This document shows, in pieces, positions 1 to 8,846 of a DNA stretch of 33,722 nucleotides. The notes below the pieces were generated by a model. That model was not told the origin of the DNA, made no database searches, and worked only from the letters and a program-made list of their open reading frames with translations. This stretch comes from Microbacterium sp. B19 (GTDB lineage Bacteria > Actinomycetota > Actinomycetes > Actinomycetales > Microbacteriaceae). Position 1 is the stretch's first letter; every line of letters begins with the position of its first letter. The position numbers and the translations under genes were made by a program. The stretch lies in assembly GCF_000333395.1 (NCBI RefSeq), contig NZ_BADA01000324.1:1-33722 (forward strand), read 5' to 3'.

Positions 1-171
1 GATTGTTACCAATCCGCCTCCCGCGTCATCCTTCGCGAAGTGCCTGCACCATCGATCGCAGTGCGATCCGCGCCGCCGCCTGCTCGGCATCCGTCATCCC
101 GCCGAGCATGGCCGAGCTCCCGGTGCCGCGCGGATTCGCGGCATCCCGCCGAGTGTCGTAAGCTGGTCGGC

Positions 172-262
172 GGTGACGTGTCCGAGCGGCCGAAGGTGCA
201 ACTCTCGAAAAGTTGTGTAGGGTAACCCCCTACCGTGGGTTCAAATCCCACCGTCACCGCCA
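172..262 (+). tRNA. tRNA-Ser (anticodon CGA)
   Basis: The acceptor stem 172-178 (GGTGACG) pairs with 252-258 (CGTCACC). The anticodon stem 199-203/211-215 encloses the loop CTCGAAA, which puts anticodon CGA at 206-208. A long variable arm (GTAGGG...CCCTAC) follows, as expected for class II serine tRNAs. The T-arm reads GTGGG-TTCAAAT-CCCAC. A discriminator G at 259 is followed by an encoded CCA at 260-262. It decodes UCG codons. No second copy of the 3' end was seen in the window, so there is no sign that it serves as an integration site here. Confidence 0.97.
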
Positions 263-267
263 GCGTC

Positions 268-309
268 GAAGCCCCGCGATCCTTGTCCTCACAGGGATCG
301 CGGGGCTTC
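268..309 (+). terminator. Intrinsic terminator after tRNA-Ser
   Basis: A perfect 15-bp inverted repeat has arms 268-282 and 295-309 around a 12-nt loop, starting 5 bp after the tRNA CCA end. The following T-rich stretch is short (TTCTGTCTT). Because the minus-strand glucosidase gene ends at 398, the hairpin may also terminate that operon from the other side. Confidence 0.85.
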
Positions 310-397
310 TGTCTTGGTCCGCACGGGTCATCCGAGGCCCTCGCGAGATGGCGTGTCGCCACGGCCGGTCATGCTCGCAGCTCGGATCGTCGTCCCC

Positions 398-2659
398 TCA
401 GGACGCGACGCCGGTGGTGGACGCCTGAGTCGAGCGCGCGTACCGATGGGCGATCGGCTCCCTGGACAGAGCGTGCTGTGGTGCGCCAACGGTGATCCGG
501 GCGGCGAGCGGCGCCTCCGACGATCCACCGATGAAGACCTCGAAAGCGCCTGGTTCGACGTCGAAGCCCGGTACGGAGTGCGACTCCGACCAGAACGCAA
601 GGTCATCGAAACCAAGCTCGAACGACACCGCCCGCGATTCCCCGGCCTCCAGGTGAACGCGGGTGAAGCGCCGCAGCACTCTGACCGGCTGCACGCGATG
701 GGCGACGACGTCGTGGGTATACAGCTGAACGACTTCGTCCCCCGCGCGGTCGCCGACATTGGTCAGGGTTATCTCGAGGCCGAACGTCGCGCCGTCCCGC
801 AGGGCGTTGAGTGCGACATCCCCCTCGCGGAGTCGAGCGCCGGAGTACTCGAAACGTGTGTAGGTCAGGCCGTGTCCGAAGGGCAGCAGTGGTCCCAGGT
901 CGAGGTCGAGGTATTTCGACGCGTACTTGTCGTCGACGTTGTTCGGGCCGTGCAGCGCCGGGTCCCACGTGGTGGGCGCCATGCTGCCGCCCGTGGTCGC
1001 GGGGCGCCCGGTGTTGTCGTGGCTGTAGTGGGTCGGCACCTGACCGCTGCTGCGCGGGAACGAGGCGGGCAGCTTGCCCGACGGTGCCGTCTCGCCCATC
1101 AACGCCGACACGATGGCGGCCGGCGCCTCGGTGCCGAGGTGCCATGCCTGCAGCACGGCGGGAGCACGGTCGAACCAGTCGCTCACCACGAGCGGGCGGC
1201 CGCTTTCGAGCACGACGACGAAGGGCACGCCGGTGTCGGCGATGGCGTGGATGAGCGCCTCCTGCTCGCCGGGCAGGCGCAGGTCGCTGCGCGACGCCGC
1301 CTCACCCGAGATGTTGCTGGGCTCGCCGGCGAACACGATCGCGAAGCCGATCTCCGCAGCCTGCGAGGCAGCCGCCGCGCGCAGTGCCGCCTCGTCGGTG
1401 CCCAGGAACGACGCGCCCGCGCTGACCACGACGTCGGTGCCGGGAAGGCGCTCGCGCAGCGCGTCGACGATGCGGCCGGCCGGGGTCGCGAACGCCTGCA
1501 CCCAGGCACCGAGGTGGTCGGTGCTCTCGGCGTACGGTCCCGTGACGAGGATGCGCTCGCGGTCGGCGAGGGGTAGCAGGTCGCCGTCGTTCTTGAGCAG
1601 CACCATCGTGTCGGGGGCCATGCGTCGGGCGATGTCGCGGTGCTCCGGCGTCGCCGCCACGATCTCGCGCTCCGCGACCACGTACGGTCGCTCGAACAGG
1701 CCGAGGGCGGTCTTGAGCGCCAGCACGCGGCGCACGGCCGCGTCCACCACAACTGGTGACAGCTCCGCCTCGCTCAGCGTCGGCACGCCGTCGGCGACGA
1801 CGTTGCCGCCCATCTCCACGTTCAGGCCGGCGGCGAACGCCAGCTTCAGCGCGTCGGCCGCATTCGCCGCGATGCCGTGGGGGATGAGGTTCATGACACC
1901 GTCCGCGTCGCCCACGGTCACGCCGTCGAAGCCCCATTCCTCGCGCAGCACGCCGGTCAGCAGGCGCCGGTTCGCGTGCACGGGCAGGCCGTCGATCGTG
2001 TTGAACGAGGCCATGACGCTGGCGGCGCCGGCCTCGACCACGGCCTGGAACGGAGGCAGGTAGACGTTGCGCAAGCGGTACTCCGACATGTCAGCCGTGT
2101 TGTAGTCGCGGCCGCCCTCGGGCTGGCCGTACCCGACGAAGTGCTTCGCGGTCGCCGCGATGGCGTCGGCCGCGGACAGGTCGTCGCCCTGGTAGCCGCG
2201 CACCATCGCCGCACCGAAGCAGCTGTTCAGCAGCACGTCTTCGCCGAAGCCCTCGACGATGCGCCCCCAGCGGGGGTCGCGCGAGACGTCGATCATGGGG
2301 GAGAAGGTCCAGTTCACGCCCCCGGATGCCGCCTCCCGGCCCGACACGCTCGCCACCTGCTCGGCGTGCCGCGGCTCGAAGCTCGCGGCCAGCGCCAGCG
2401 GCGTGGGGAAGATCGTGCGCTGGCCGTGGATGACGTCCAGGCCCACCAGCAGCGGGATGCCGAGCCGCGTGTTCTCGACGGCGTGGCGTTGCATGGCGTT
2501 GGTGGCTTCGGCATCGCCCTGCCAGAAGATGGAGCCCATTCCGGCCGAGATCAGCGCGCGGGTGCGCGCCGGGTCGGGATGGTACGTGATCTGCAGCTGT
2601 CCGAGCTTCTCCGCCCACGTCATCCGGGCGAGGAGGTCCTCGATCCGTCGGTCACTCAT
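398..2659 (-). CDS. Glycoside hydrolase family 3 beta-glucosidase, cytoplasmic
   Basis: This 753-residue protein has the BglX-like GH3 layout: an N-terminal (beta/alpha)8 barrel to about residue 330, an (alpha/beta)6 sandwich (about 345-560, opening with LLKNDGDLLPL at 354-364) and a C-terminal fibronectin-III-like domain (about 620-715). Visible motifs are DPRWGR (128-133), KHF (172-174) and GDADG with the presumed nucleophile Asp251. The sandwich carries GE..S..EAASRSDLRLPGEQ (445-465). There is no signal peptide, so it should act on glycosides imported by the ABC transporter upstream. It is the last gene of the operon: its ATG overlaps the stop of the preceding NTF2-like gene (ATGAGTGA). 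It probably removes terminal beta-glucosyl (or xylosyl) residues; the exact substrate cannot be read from sequence. Confidence 0.93.
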   Translation of the reverse strand: MSDRRIEDLLARMTWAEKLGQLQITYHPDPARTRALISAGMGSIFWQGDAEATNAMQRHAVENTRLGIPLLVGLDVIHGQRTIFPTPLALAASFEPRHAEQVASVSGREAASGGVNWTFSPMIDVSRDPRWGRIVEGFGEDVLLNSCFGAAMVRGYQGDDLSAADAIAATAKHFVGYGQPEGGRDYNTADMSEYRLRNVYLPPFQAVVEAGAASVMASFNTIDGLPVHANRRLLTGVLREEWGFDGVTVGDADGVMNLIPHGIAANAADALKLAFAAGLNVEMGGNVVADGVPTLSEAELSPVVVDAAVRRVLALKTALGLFERPYVVAEREIVAATPEHRDIARRMAPDTMVLLKNDGDLLPLADRERILVTGPYAESTDHLGAWVQAFATPAGRIVDALRERLPGTDVVVSAGASFLGTDEAALRAAAASQAAEIGFAIVFAGEPSNISGEAASRSDLRLPGEQEALIHAIADTGVPFVVVLESGRPLVVSDWFDRAPAVLQAWHLGTEAPAAIVSALMGETAPSGKLPASFPRSSGQVPTHYSHDNTGRPATTGGSMAPTTWDPALHGPNNVDDKYASKYLDLDLGPLLPFGHGLTYTRFEYSGARLREGDVALNALRDGATFGLEITLTNVGDRAGDEVVQLYTHDVVAHRVQPVRVLRRFTRVHLEAGESRAVSFELGFDDLAFWSESHSVPGFDVEPGAFEVFIGGSSEAPLAARITVGAPQHALSREPIAHRYARSTQASTTGVAS

Positions 2660-3539
2660 CGTCGTTCCTCTCCCGGAAGTCCGACACGTCGTCGAGCGTC
2701 CACGGTTGCAGCGTTGCGTAGCGGTACCAGTCCCAGGCGGCGATGATCCACGGACCCGACGCCGTCGCGCGCGTGAAGCTCACGAGCAGGCTTCCTCGAC
2801 GGTGCTCGATGCGATCGGCGCCCCGGGGCGCGAGGAACGTCGCGCTGACGAAGACCCGCGCCGACAGAGCGTCGGCGGCGATGCCGACCACCGGTGAGGT
2901 GGCCAGCACGAAGCCGCGACCCGTGCCGTCGGCAGCGAGCATCTCGCGTGCCGAGCGTGCAGCGGCGGGGCTGACACGGGGGTCCTCGAGCGCCGGCACC
3001 CCGCTCTGGTTGTAGCGGTGGCAGATGCCCATCACGGTGTTGCGCAGCTCGAGCGTGATGAGCGTGCGTGGCGAGACGCCGGCATCCGAGACCGCGCCCA
3101 GCGCCGGAGGCAGCTGCGCCCAGGCCGACGGATCGGCACGGTGACGCTCGAGCACCGCATCCGGATGCTGCGGCCAGGGGATGGTGCGCGCCAACGGTCG
3201 CCAGCGCAGGCGTGCGAACTTCCACACCCCGTCATGTCGGGTGAAGAGGTTGTCATACCTGCCGACGACGTAGCGGATGCCGCCGGTCGGCTCGTCCCCG
3301 GTGAGCTCCGCCCCGAGGGTGGTCCACGACGCGCGGACGATCCCGTCCTCGTCGGCCGGCTCGATGTACTGCGTGGCCGGGAGATGCGTGGCCCAGCCCT
3401 CCGCGGGCTCGGCGCCGTTGATGCTCACGTCGGCGCCGGGCGCCAGCAGCCGGGGCAGCTCGGAGCGCGCCCCGGCCTGCGAGGCCAGCAGCATCCGACT
3501 CTGCGCGAACTGCACCCCGTAGTAGACGCTGGCCTTCAC
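2652..3539 (-). CDS. NTF2/SnoaL-like protein, probably two tandem domains
   Basis: This 295-residue protein is taken from a GTG at 3539 that overlaps the previous stop as GTGA, with GGGAG upstream; a longer frame exists but would run into the neighbouring gene. Two halves are visible. The first (about 1-135) ends in GVWKFARLRWRPLARTIPW. The second (about 155-280) ends in GPWIIAAWDWYRYATLQPW. Both share the pattern G-x-W followed by a Pro-x-Trp or Pro-Trp, also seen in the neighbour at 3536-4111, suggesting duplication of one NTF2-like cone fold. Such folds serve as small isomerases, hydratases, cyclases or binding subunits. The reaction is unknown; the context suggests processing of an imported glycoside or its aglycone. 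It is translationally coupled on both sides. Confidence 0.72.
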   Translation of the reverse strand: MKASVYYGVQFAQSRMLLASQAGARSELPRLLAPGADVSINGAEPAEGWATHLPATQYIEPADEDGIVRASWTTLGAELTGDEPTGGIRYVVGRYDNLFTRHDGVWKFARLRWRPLARTIPWPQHPDAVLERHRADPSAWAQLPPALGAVSDAGVSPRTLITLELRNTVMGICHRYNQSGVPALEDPRVSPAAARSAREMLAADGTGRGFVLATSPVVGIAADALSARVFVSATFLAPRGADRIEHRRGSLLVSFTRATASGPWIIAAWDWYRYATLQPWTLDDVSDFRERNDDE

Positions 3540-4111
3540 GCGCTCACGCTCCCGTCGTCGAAGAAGGGGTGCTGGATCAGGCGCATCTCGTGCCGCGTCG
3601 CCGAGGAGTCGTCGTGCGCGGCGTCCCAGCTCCAGATCGGGTGGGAGAGCAGGAAGCGCGCGTGCAGCTCGCTGATGCGCCAGCCGCCGGCCTCCTTCAC
3701 GACGCGGTCGTCCCACAGCTCGAACGCCGCGCGCACCGTGTACGGCGGCGAGAACATCTCGGGCGAGAAGTTGAGCACCAGGTAGCCGAAAGTGGGCGCG
3801 ATGACGCGTCCGTGCGCGCCGTCCGCGTCGATGTCGATGAGCGGGGTGCAGATCTGCCAGCCGGTGTGGAAGGAGTCCTCCCGGGGCGAGACCTTGGCGA
3901 GGTCAGTGAATTTCTGACGGATGGCGTCGAAGCCCGTGACGACATCGCCGGCGACGTCGAACAACGGGTCGTGCTCGCTGAACAGCGCGGGGATGTCGGT
4001 GTGCCGGTGCAGGGCGTACGCCTGCTCGTACACGTACTTGCGCTGCTCGACATCGAGGACGTCGTCGGCGTTCATCGCGGCCGGCGACTCGGTCTCGGCT
4101 GCGTCGGTCAC
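3536..4111 (-). CDS. NTF2/SnoaL-like protein
   Basis: This 191-residue protein has the SnoaL-type alpha+beta cone pattern. An N-terminal helix pair (about 20-50) is followed by FDAIRQKF and strands around IDIDADGAHGRVIAPTFGYL. The stretch GGWRISELHARFLLSHPIW lies near the end. Family members include polyketide cyclases, ketosteroid isomerases and epoxide hydrolases, so catalysis on a hydrophobic aglycone is plausible but not shown. The start ATG overlaps the esterase stop as ATGA, and its own stop overlaps the next GTG, so the set is translationally coupled. With the tandem protein downstream it could form a heteromeric complex. Confidence 0.78.
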   Translation of the reverse strand: MTDAAETESPAAMNADDVLDVEQRKYVYEQAYALHRHTDIPALFSEHDPLFDVAGDVVTGFDAIRQKFTDLAKVSPREDSFHTGWQICTPLIDIDADGAHGRVIAPTFGYLVLNFSPEMFSPPYTVRAAFELWDDRVVKEAGGWRISELHARFLLSHPIWSWDAAHDDSSATRHEMRLIQHPFFDDGSVSA

Positions 4112-5085
4112 GAGGCGACGGCTTCGCGCCGCAGCGTGTCGGCGAGGAAGCGCACCGCCCGCTCGAGCTGCGGCATCGGATCCACGCCGTCGAACACATG
4201 CTCGGCTCCGGGAACGATCACGACCTCGGCGGACGAGCCGGCGGCCGTCAGCGCGTCGGCCAGCTCCCGGCTCTGCGACGGCGGGACGCCGCGGTCGAGC
4301 TCGCCGTGCACGAAGAGGAACGGCGGAGCGTCCGCGCGCGCGTGCTGCACCGGCGAAACGATGCGGCGGCCCTCGTCGCGGGTGTAGGGCGATCCGTCGA
4401 GCAGCTCGTCGGTGGGCGGGGGCAGGACCTCGCCGAACTGCGCGAGCATGGCTGCGGTGACCGCCTCCGGCAGGTGGTCCTCGGCGGGCATCGTGTCTAC
4501 ATCGGTGACCGGGTAGAAGCAGACCGCCGCTGCCACGGAACTGTCGCCGTCGGCCACGCCGATGGAGCCCTCCAGTCGCGGATCACCGCCGACGAGGGCG
4601 CACAGCGCCGCCAGATGTCCGCCGGCGGACTCGCCCCAGACCCCCACCCGCCCCGCGTCGAGGCCGAGCTCGTCGGCGAACGCACGGAGGTAACGGATCG
4701 CCGCCTTCGCGTCGTGCAGCTGCGCGGGGAACGCCGCCTCGCGGGCGTGGCGGTAGTCGATCGTCGCCACGGCGATGCCGGCGTCGATGAGCAGTTGATC
4801 GACGGACCCCAGCGGCCAGTTCGGCGGAAGCAGCTCGCGGCCGCCGAACATCCAGGCGCCACCGTGGATCCACACCACGACCGGTGCCGGCGACTCGGCC
4901 GACGCGTCGTCGGGCACGTGCAGGTCGAGCTGGAGGTTGCGGTATCCGACCGGCGCGGCGTACGTGATGCCCGCGTACGTGCGCGCCCCGCGCGGGCGCG
5001 CGGCGCGCACCGACGGAGGGTAGTAGGGCGGGACGAAGCCGTCGCGCATGCTCGGAGCGGTCAGCTCAGTGGGCGAGAGTGTCAT
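4108..5085 (-). CDS. Alpha/beta-hydrolase, carboxylesterase of the HSL/BD-FAE type
   Basis: This 325-residue protein has the oxyanion motif HGGAW (74-78) and the nucleophile elbow GESAG with Ser153. A likely catalytic Asp264 lies in GELD and His296 in GAEHVF, so the Ser-Asp-His triad is complete. No signal peptide is present, placing it in the cytoplasm. A GGAG ribosome-binding site lies 6 nt before the ATG. Lying between the OppF ATPase gene and the NTF2-like genes of a glycoside operon, it may remove acyl groups from imported acylated glycosides or hydrolyse an ester aglycone. The ester specificity cannot be told from sequence. Confidence 0.88.
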   Translation of the reverse strand: MTLSPTELTAPSMRDGFVPPYYPPSVRAARPRGARTYAGITYAAPVGYRNLQLDLHVPDDASAESPAPVVVWIHGGAWMFGGRELLPPNWPLGSVDQLLIDAGIAVATIDYRHAREAAFPAQLHDAKAAIRYLRAFADELGLDAGRVGVWGESAGGHLAALCALVGGDPRLEGSIGVADGDSSVAAAVCFYPVTDVDTMPAEDHLPEAVTAAMLAQFGEVLPPPTDELLDGSPYTRDEGRRIVSPVQHARADAPPFLFVHGELDRGVPPSQSRELADALTAAGSSAEVVIVPGAEHVFDGVDPMPQLERAVRFLADTLRREAVAS

Positions 5086-5125
5086 GAATTCTCCGCGGGA
5101 GTCGGGGTGGGTCGGCCGTGCTGCC

Positions 5126-5995
5126 TCAGCGGACGGCGGTGATGGATTCGGTCTGCTCGCTCAGGAACGCGCGTCGCTCCTGCCGGCGGATCCGCTGCAG
5201 CTTCGGGTCGGCGATGGGCGCGGCCAGCAGCAGTGCACGGGTGTAGGGGTGAGCCGGGTCTGAGATCACCTGTGAGGTGGCCCCGGACTCGACAATCCGG
5301 CCCTGTCGCATCACCGCAACGGTGTGGCTGACGTGTCGGACCACATCGAGGTCGTGCGTCACGAAGAGCATCGCCACGCCGAGGCGCTGCTGGATCTCCT
5401 CCAGCAGGTCGAGCACGCGCGCCTGGGTGGACTGGTCGAGCGCACTGACGGGCTCATCGCACACGATCAGACGCGGCTCACGACACAGTGCGCGCGCGAT
5501 CGCGATGCGCTGGCGCTGCCCGCCGGAGAACTCCCGGGCGTAGCGGCGCCCGGAGTTGGCGGGCAGGTGCACCTGCTCGAGCAGGCCGCGCACACGCTCG
5601 TTGGCGTCGCGGCGCGACGTGCCCGACGCCAGGAGCGGCTCGGTGAGGATGTCGGCCACCGTCATCGCCGGGTTCAGCGAGGTGTACGGATCCTGGAACA
5701 CCACCTGGATGTCGCTGCTCAGCGCGCGGCGCCGACGCCCGGACAGCCGGGCGATCGAGCGGCCGTGGAAGCGGATGTCGCCCTCGGTCACCGGCGCGAG
5801 CCCGAGGATCGCGCGGCCGATCGTGGTCTTTCCCGACCCCGACTCGCCGACGAGACCGAGCGTCTTCCCGGCCTCGATCTGCAGGCTGACCCCGTGCAGG
5901 GCGCGGAACCCGCCCCGGCGCAGCCGGCCGGGGTACTCCACCACCAGGTTCTTCACGTCCAGCAGCGGCTCGCGCGTGGCGTCGTCCGTGACCAT
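5126..5995 (-). CDS. Oligopeptide/glycoside ABC transporter ATPase, OppF/DppF type
   Basis: This 289-residue protein has Walker A GESGSGKTT (50-58), the Q-loop FQDPYTSLNP (100-109), signature FSGGQRQR (156-163), Walker B LIVCDEP (176-182) and the switch histidine in THD (His213). The C-terminal HPYTRALL segment is typical of the Opp/Dpp family. Its ATG overlaps the stop of the upstream fused gene as TGATG. It should pair with the ATPase half of that fusion to energise uptake of the ligand bound by the lipoprotein encoded at 8847-10361. Opp-type importers also carry oligosaccharides and glycosides, and the GH3 gene in the same operon favours that. Confidence 0.94.
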   Translation of the reverse strand: MVTDDATREPLLDVKNLVVEYPGRLRRGGFRALHGVSLQIEAGKTLGLVGESGSGKTTIGRAILGLAPVTEGDIRFHGRSIARLSGRRRRALSSDIQVVFQDPYTSLNPAMTVADILTEPLLASGTSRRDANERVRGLLEQVHLPANSGRRYAREFSGGQRQRIAIARALCREPRLIVCDEPVSALDQSTQARVLDLLEEIQQRLGVAMLFVTHDLDVVRHVSHTVAVMRQGRIVESGATSQVISDPAHPYTRALLLAAPIADPKLQRIRRQERRAFLSEQTESITAVR

Positions 5996-7848
5996 CAGTG
6001 CGTCTCCTCGCGCGTCGGCGTTGCGGCGGCGTCGGTGATGTCGCCGATGTCTCCCGCGGGCGATCCGGTCTCGGCCGCGTTCAGCAGCATCCGGGTGTAC
6101 TCGTGCTGCGGGTGCTCGAACAGATCGTCCACGTCGGCCACCTCGACGATCTGGCCGGAGCGCATGACGGCGACGCGGTCGCAGATGTCCGCGACGACGC
6201 CGAGGTTGTGGGTGACGAGCACGACGCCCATCTCGCGCTCGGCCTGGAGACTGCGCAGCAGCTCGAGCACGTCGGCCTGGACGGTGACGTCCAGTGCCGT
6301 GGTCGGCTCGTCGGCGATGAGCAGCCGGGGGTTGCAGGACACCGCACCCGCGATGAGCACGCGCTGCGCCATTCCGCCCGACACCTCGTGCGGGTAGGAG
6401 CGGAAGGTCCGCTCCGGATCGGGGATGCCGACCCGGGCGAGCAGACTCAGCGCCTCGGCCTTCGCCGCGCGGGTCGACAGGCCCAGGTGGTGTCTCATGG
6501 GCTCGACGAGCTGGAACCCGATGCGGAACGACGGATCCAGGTTGCTCATCGGCTCCTGCGGGATGTAGCCGATGCCCGAGCCGCGCAGAGCGTTGAGGTC
6601 TTTGCGTGAGAGCGAGAGGAGATCGACACCGTCGAAGCTCAACCGGTCGGCGCTCATCCGGGCTTCGCCGGGCAGCAGCCCGAGTACCGAGAAAGCGCTC
6701 TGGGATTTGCCCGAACCCGACTCGCCCACGAGCCCGAGCACGGTGCCCCGCTCGACCCGCAGCGACACCCCATCGACGACGGTGACCTCGGAACCGTCCG
6801 GCCGCGGGTACGACACCCGCAGGCCCTCGACGGTCAGCAGCGCGCGCGGATCGTCCTCGGACGCCGGTGAAGTCGCGGATGACGGTGCCGCAGCGACCTG
6901 CGGCGTCGGTGTCGCGGCGGCCGCGGCGCGCTGGCGCCGCGAACGGCGACGCGCGTCGGAGTCGCTGTCGCCGCTCAGCGCGTCGCGCAGACCGTTGCCG
7001 ATCAGTGTGAAGGCGATGACGGTGAGCACGAGTGCGATGGTCGGCCAGATGAACAGCCAGGGCGCGGTGTAGACGTTCTGCGTCGCATCCGCGAGCATCA
7101 GGCCCCAGCTGGCCCGATCGGCCGAGCCCAGCCCGAGGAAGGCGATACCGGCCTCGATGCCGATGCCGGCGCCGGAGAGCAGGGCCGCGTAGATGATCGT
7201 GGGCTTGATGACGACGGGCAGGATGTGCCGGCGCATGATGCGGACATCGGTGAGTCCCGACACCTTGGCGGCGTCGACGTAGAGCTCTTCGCGCACGGCG
7301 CGCACCGAGCTGCGGATGAGGAGGAACACCGTGGGCGAGATCAGCACGCCGAACACGGCGAGCGCCAGCGCAGAACTGCGGCCCACCCGGGCGAGTACGA
7401 CGAGCAGCACGACGATCGCCGGCAGTGACAGCACCGCGCCACTCAGCCACGACGCGACCGCGTCGACCCAGCCCCGCCGGTATCCCGCGAGTAGTCCCGT
7501 GGGCACGCCGACGAGGAGACTCACCGCGACGACGATCAGTGCGCTCTGCACGCTGGTCTGAGCGCCGTAGAGGAGATTGGCGAACACGTCGCGCCCGACG
7601 CCGTCGGCGCCCAGCGGATGGCCCGGGGAGAACGGCGGGGCGAGCACGTCGGCGAGGTTGCTGGTCGTCGGATCCTGCGGCGAGATGACCGGTGCGAGCA
7701 CGGCGAGCACGATCAGCACGACGACGTAGGCGAGCGAGACGACCGCGGCGGGGTCGCGGAGCAGGCGGCGAATCACGCCGGGGCGGGGCTCGGTGTCGTC
7801 GTCGAGCGAGAGCGCGTTCGCGGCGCCGGGCACGAGATTGGCGGTCAT
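5995..7848 (-). CDS. Fused ABC permease (DppC-like) and ATPase (DppD-like)
   Basis: This 617-residue protein joins two usually separate subunits. Residues about 1-292 are a DppC-type permease with several membrane spans. It carries LGADGVGRDV (79-88) and the EAA loop DAAKVSGLTDVRIMRRHILP (192-211). A charged then Ala/Pro-rich linker (about 293-334) follows. The ATPase runs from about 335, with Walker A GESGSGKS (375-382), signature VSGGMAQR (489-496), Walker B LLIADEP (509-515) and the switch His547. The ATG overlaps the DppB stop as ATGA. No frameshift is seen at the junction. The linker would let the ATPase fold back onto its own membrane domain while the separate OppF protein fills the second nucleotide site. 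Confidence 0.93.
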   Translation of the reverse strand: MTANLVPGAANALSLDDDTEPRPGVIRRLLRDPAAVVSLAYVVVLIVLAVLAPVISPQDPTTSNLADVLAPPFSPGHPLGADGVGRDVFANLLYGAQTSVQSALIVVAVSLLVGVPTGLLAGYRRGWVDAVASWLSGAVLSLPAIVVLLVVLARVGRSSALALAVFGVLISPTVFLLIRSSVRAVREELYVDAAKVSGLTDVRIMRRHILPVVIKPTIIYAALLSGAGIGIEAGIAFLGLGSADRASWGLMLADATQNVYTAPWLFIWPTIALVLTVIAFTLIGNGLRDALSGDSDSDARRRSRRQRAAAAATPTPQVAAAPSSATSPASEDDPRALLTVEGLRVSYPRPDGSEVTVVDGVSLRVERGTVLGLVGESGSGKSQSAFSVLGLLPGEARMSADRLSFDGVDLLSLSRKDLNALRGSGIGYIPQEPMSNLDPSFRIGFQLVEPMRHHLGLSTRAAKAEALSLLARVGIPDPERTFRSYPHEVSGGMAQRVLIAGAVSCNPRLLIADEPTTALDVTVQADVLELLRSLQAEREMGVVLVTHNLGVVADICDRVAVMRSGQIVEVADVDDLFEHPQHEYTRMLLNAAETGSPAGDIGDITDAAATPTREETH

Positions 7849-8786
7849 GCCACCCTCACCTTCGGGTTGATCCATCCCTGTGCGAGATCGACGAGGAGGT
7901 TCACGACCACGACGAGCACGACCGTGACGGCGACGACGCCCATGACGACGGGCAGATCGCCCTTCGACGCCGACGTGTTCGCCTGCGTGCCGATCCCGGG
8001 GATGTTGAACACCTTCTCGACGATCACGGATCCCGATATGGCGATGATGAAGCTCAGCGAGACCGTGGTCAGTGCCGGCCCTGCGGCATTGCGCAGAGTG
8101 TGGCGCAGCAGGACGCTGCGCGTGGGCAGACCGCGGCTGCGCAGGGTGCGCACGTAGTCCTGACGGAGCACGTCGATCGTCGACCCTCGCACCTGAAGGG
8201 CGATCGTGGCGATCGAAGCCACCGCGAGGGCGATCACGGGGAGCACGATCGAGGCGAACCATCCGGCGGGCGAGGAGAGGAATGAGGTGTACCCGGTGGG
8301 CGGCACCAGACGCAGCTGCACGGCGAAGACGACAGCCAGCACGATCGCCACGAGGAACGCGGGTACCGACTGAATGAGGGTGGCGAAGATCTGCAGACCC
8401 CGATCGAGCGCTCCGCGGCGCGTGGCGGCGAGCATGCCCACGGCCGTGCCGATCAGGGTGGACAGCAGAATGGCCGCGATCACCATGGACAGCGTCGGCG
8501 GCACGGCATAGCCGAGCAGGGCGGTGACCGGCTGACTGGAGTACCACGATGATCCGAGGTCGCCGGTGACGGCGGCGCGGAGCCAATTGAGGTACTGCAC
8601 CACGAGGGGGAGGTTGAGGCCGAGCTCGACTCGCTTGGCCTCGACGACTTCGGCACTGGCGGTCGGGCCGAGGATCTGCCGGGCAGGGTCGTTTCCGACC
8701 GAGTTCAGCAGAAAGAACGTCACCGTGAGGATGACGAAGAGAAGGAGCAGTCCTCCGCCGAGGCGGCGGAGAATGAAGAGGAACAC
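7845..8786 (-). CDS. ABC transporter permease, DppB/OppB type
   Basis: This 313-residue membrane protein starts with MFLFILRRLGGG and a first transmembrane helix. A periplasmic-type segment with GLNLPLVVQYLNWL follows, then five further spans. The EAA-type loop reads DYVRTLRSRGLPTRSVLLRH, and the C-terminal signature VEKVFNIPGIG is present. It forms the membrane channel with the DppC half of the fused protein. Its stop overlaps the fused gene start, so the two are translationally coupled. It lies 60 bp downstream of the solute-binding protein gene, behind a strong hairpin. Confidence 0.93.
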   Translation of the reverse strand: MFLFILRRLGGGLLLLFVILTVTFFLLNSVGNDPARQILGPTASAEVVEAKRVELGLNLPLVVQYLNWLRAAVTGDLGSSWYSSQPVTALLGYAVPPTLSMVIAAILLSTLIGTAVGMLAATRRGALDRGLQIFATLIQSVPAFLVAIVLAVVFAVQLRLVPPTGYTSFLSSPAGWFASIVLPVIALAVASIATIALQVRGSTIDVLRQDYVRTLRSRGLPTRSVLLRHTLRNAAGPALTTVSLSFIIAISGSVIVEKVFNIPGIGTQANTSASKGDLPVVMGVVAVTVVLVVVVNLLVDLAQGWINPKVRVA

Positions 8787-8809
8787 GGGAACTCCTATGT
8801 GAGATCGGA

Positions 8810-8837
8810 AGGGGGCGCCCGGTATCGGGCGCCCCCT
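8810..8837 (-). terminator. Intercistronic hairpin between binding-protein and permease genes
   Basis: A near-perfect 12-bp stem (arms 8810-8821 and 8826-8837) has a 4-nt loop and only a weak following T-run on the minus strand. Such structures after a binding-protein gene commonly cause partial termination or protect the upstream mRNA, giving more binding protein than transporter. That role is inferred here. Confidence 0.75.
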
Positions 8838-8846
8838 CCTGCAGCG

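Noticed and set aside
26..109. A 27-codon minus-strand frame (MLGGMTDAEQ...) with GGGAG upstream.
   Set aside because: G/C at third positions is only about 74%, lower than real genes here, and there is no context or recognisable family.
172..262. tRNA-Ser as the attachment site of an integrated island.
   Set aside because: No duplicate of the tRNA 3' end, integrase or excision gene is visible in the window.
314..1576. Long plus-strand open frame (420 codons) opposite the glucosidase gene.
   Set aside because: It is an antisense shadow: Arg/Gly-rich composition without motifs, and the minus-strand frame is a clear GH3 enzyme.
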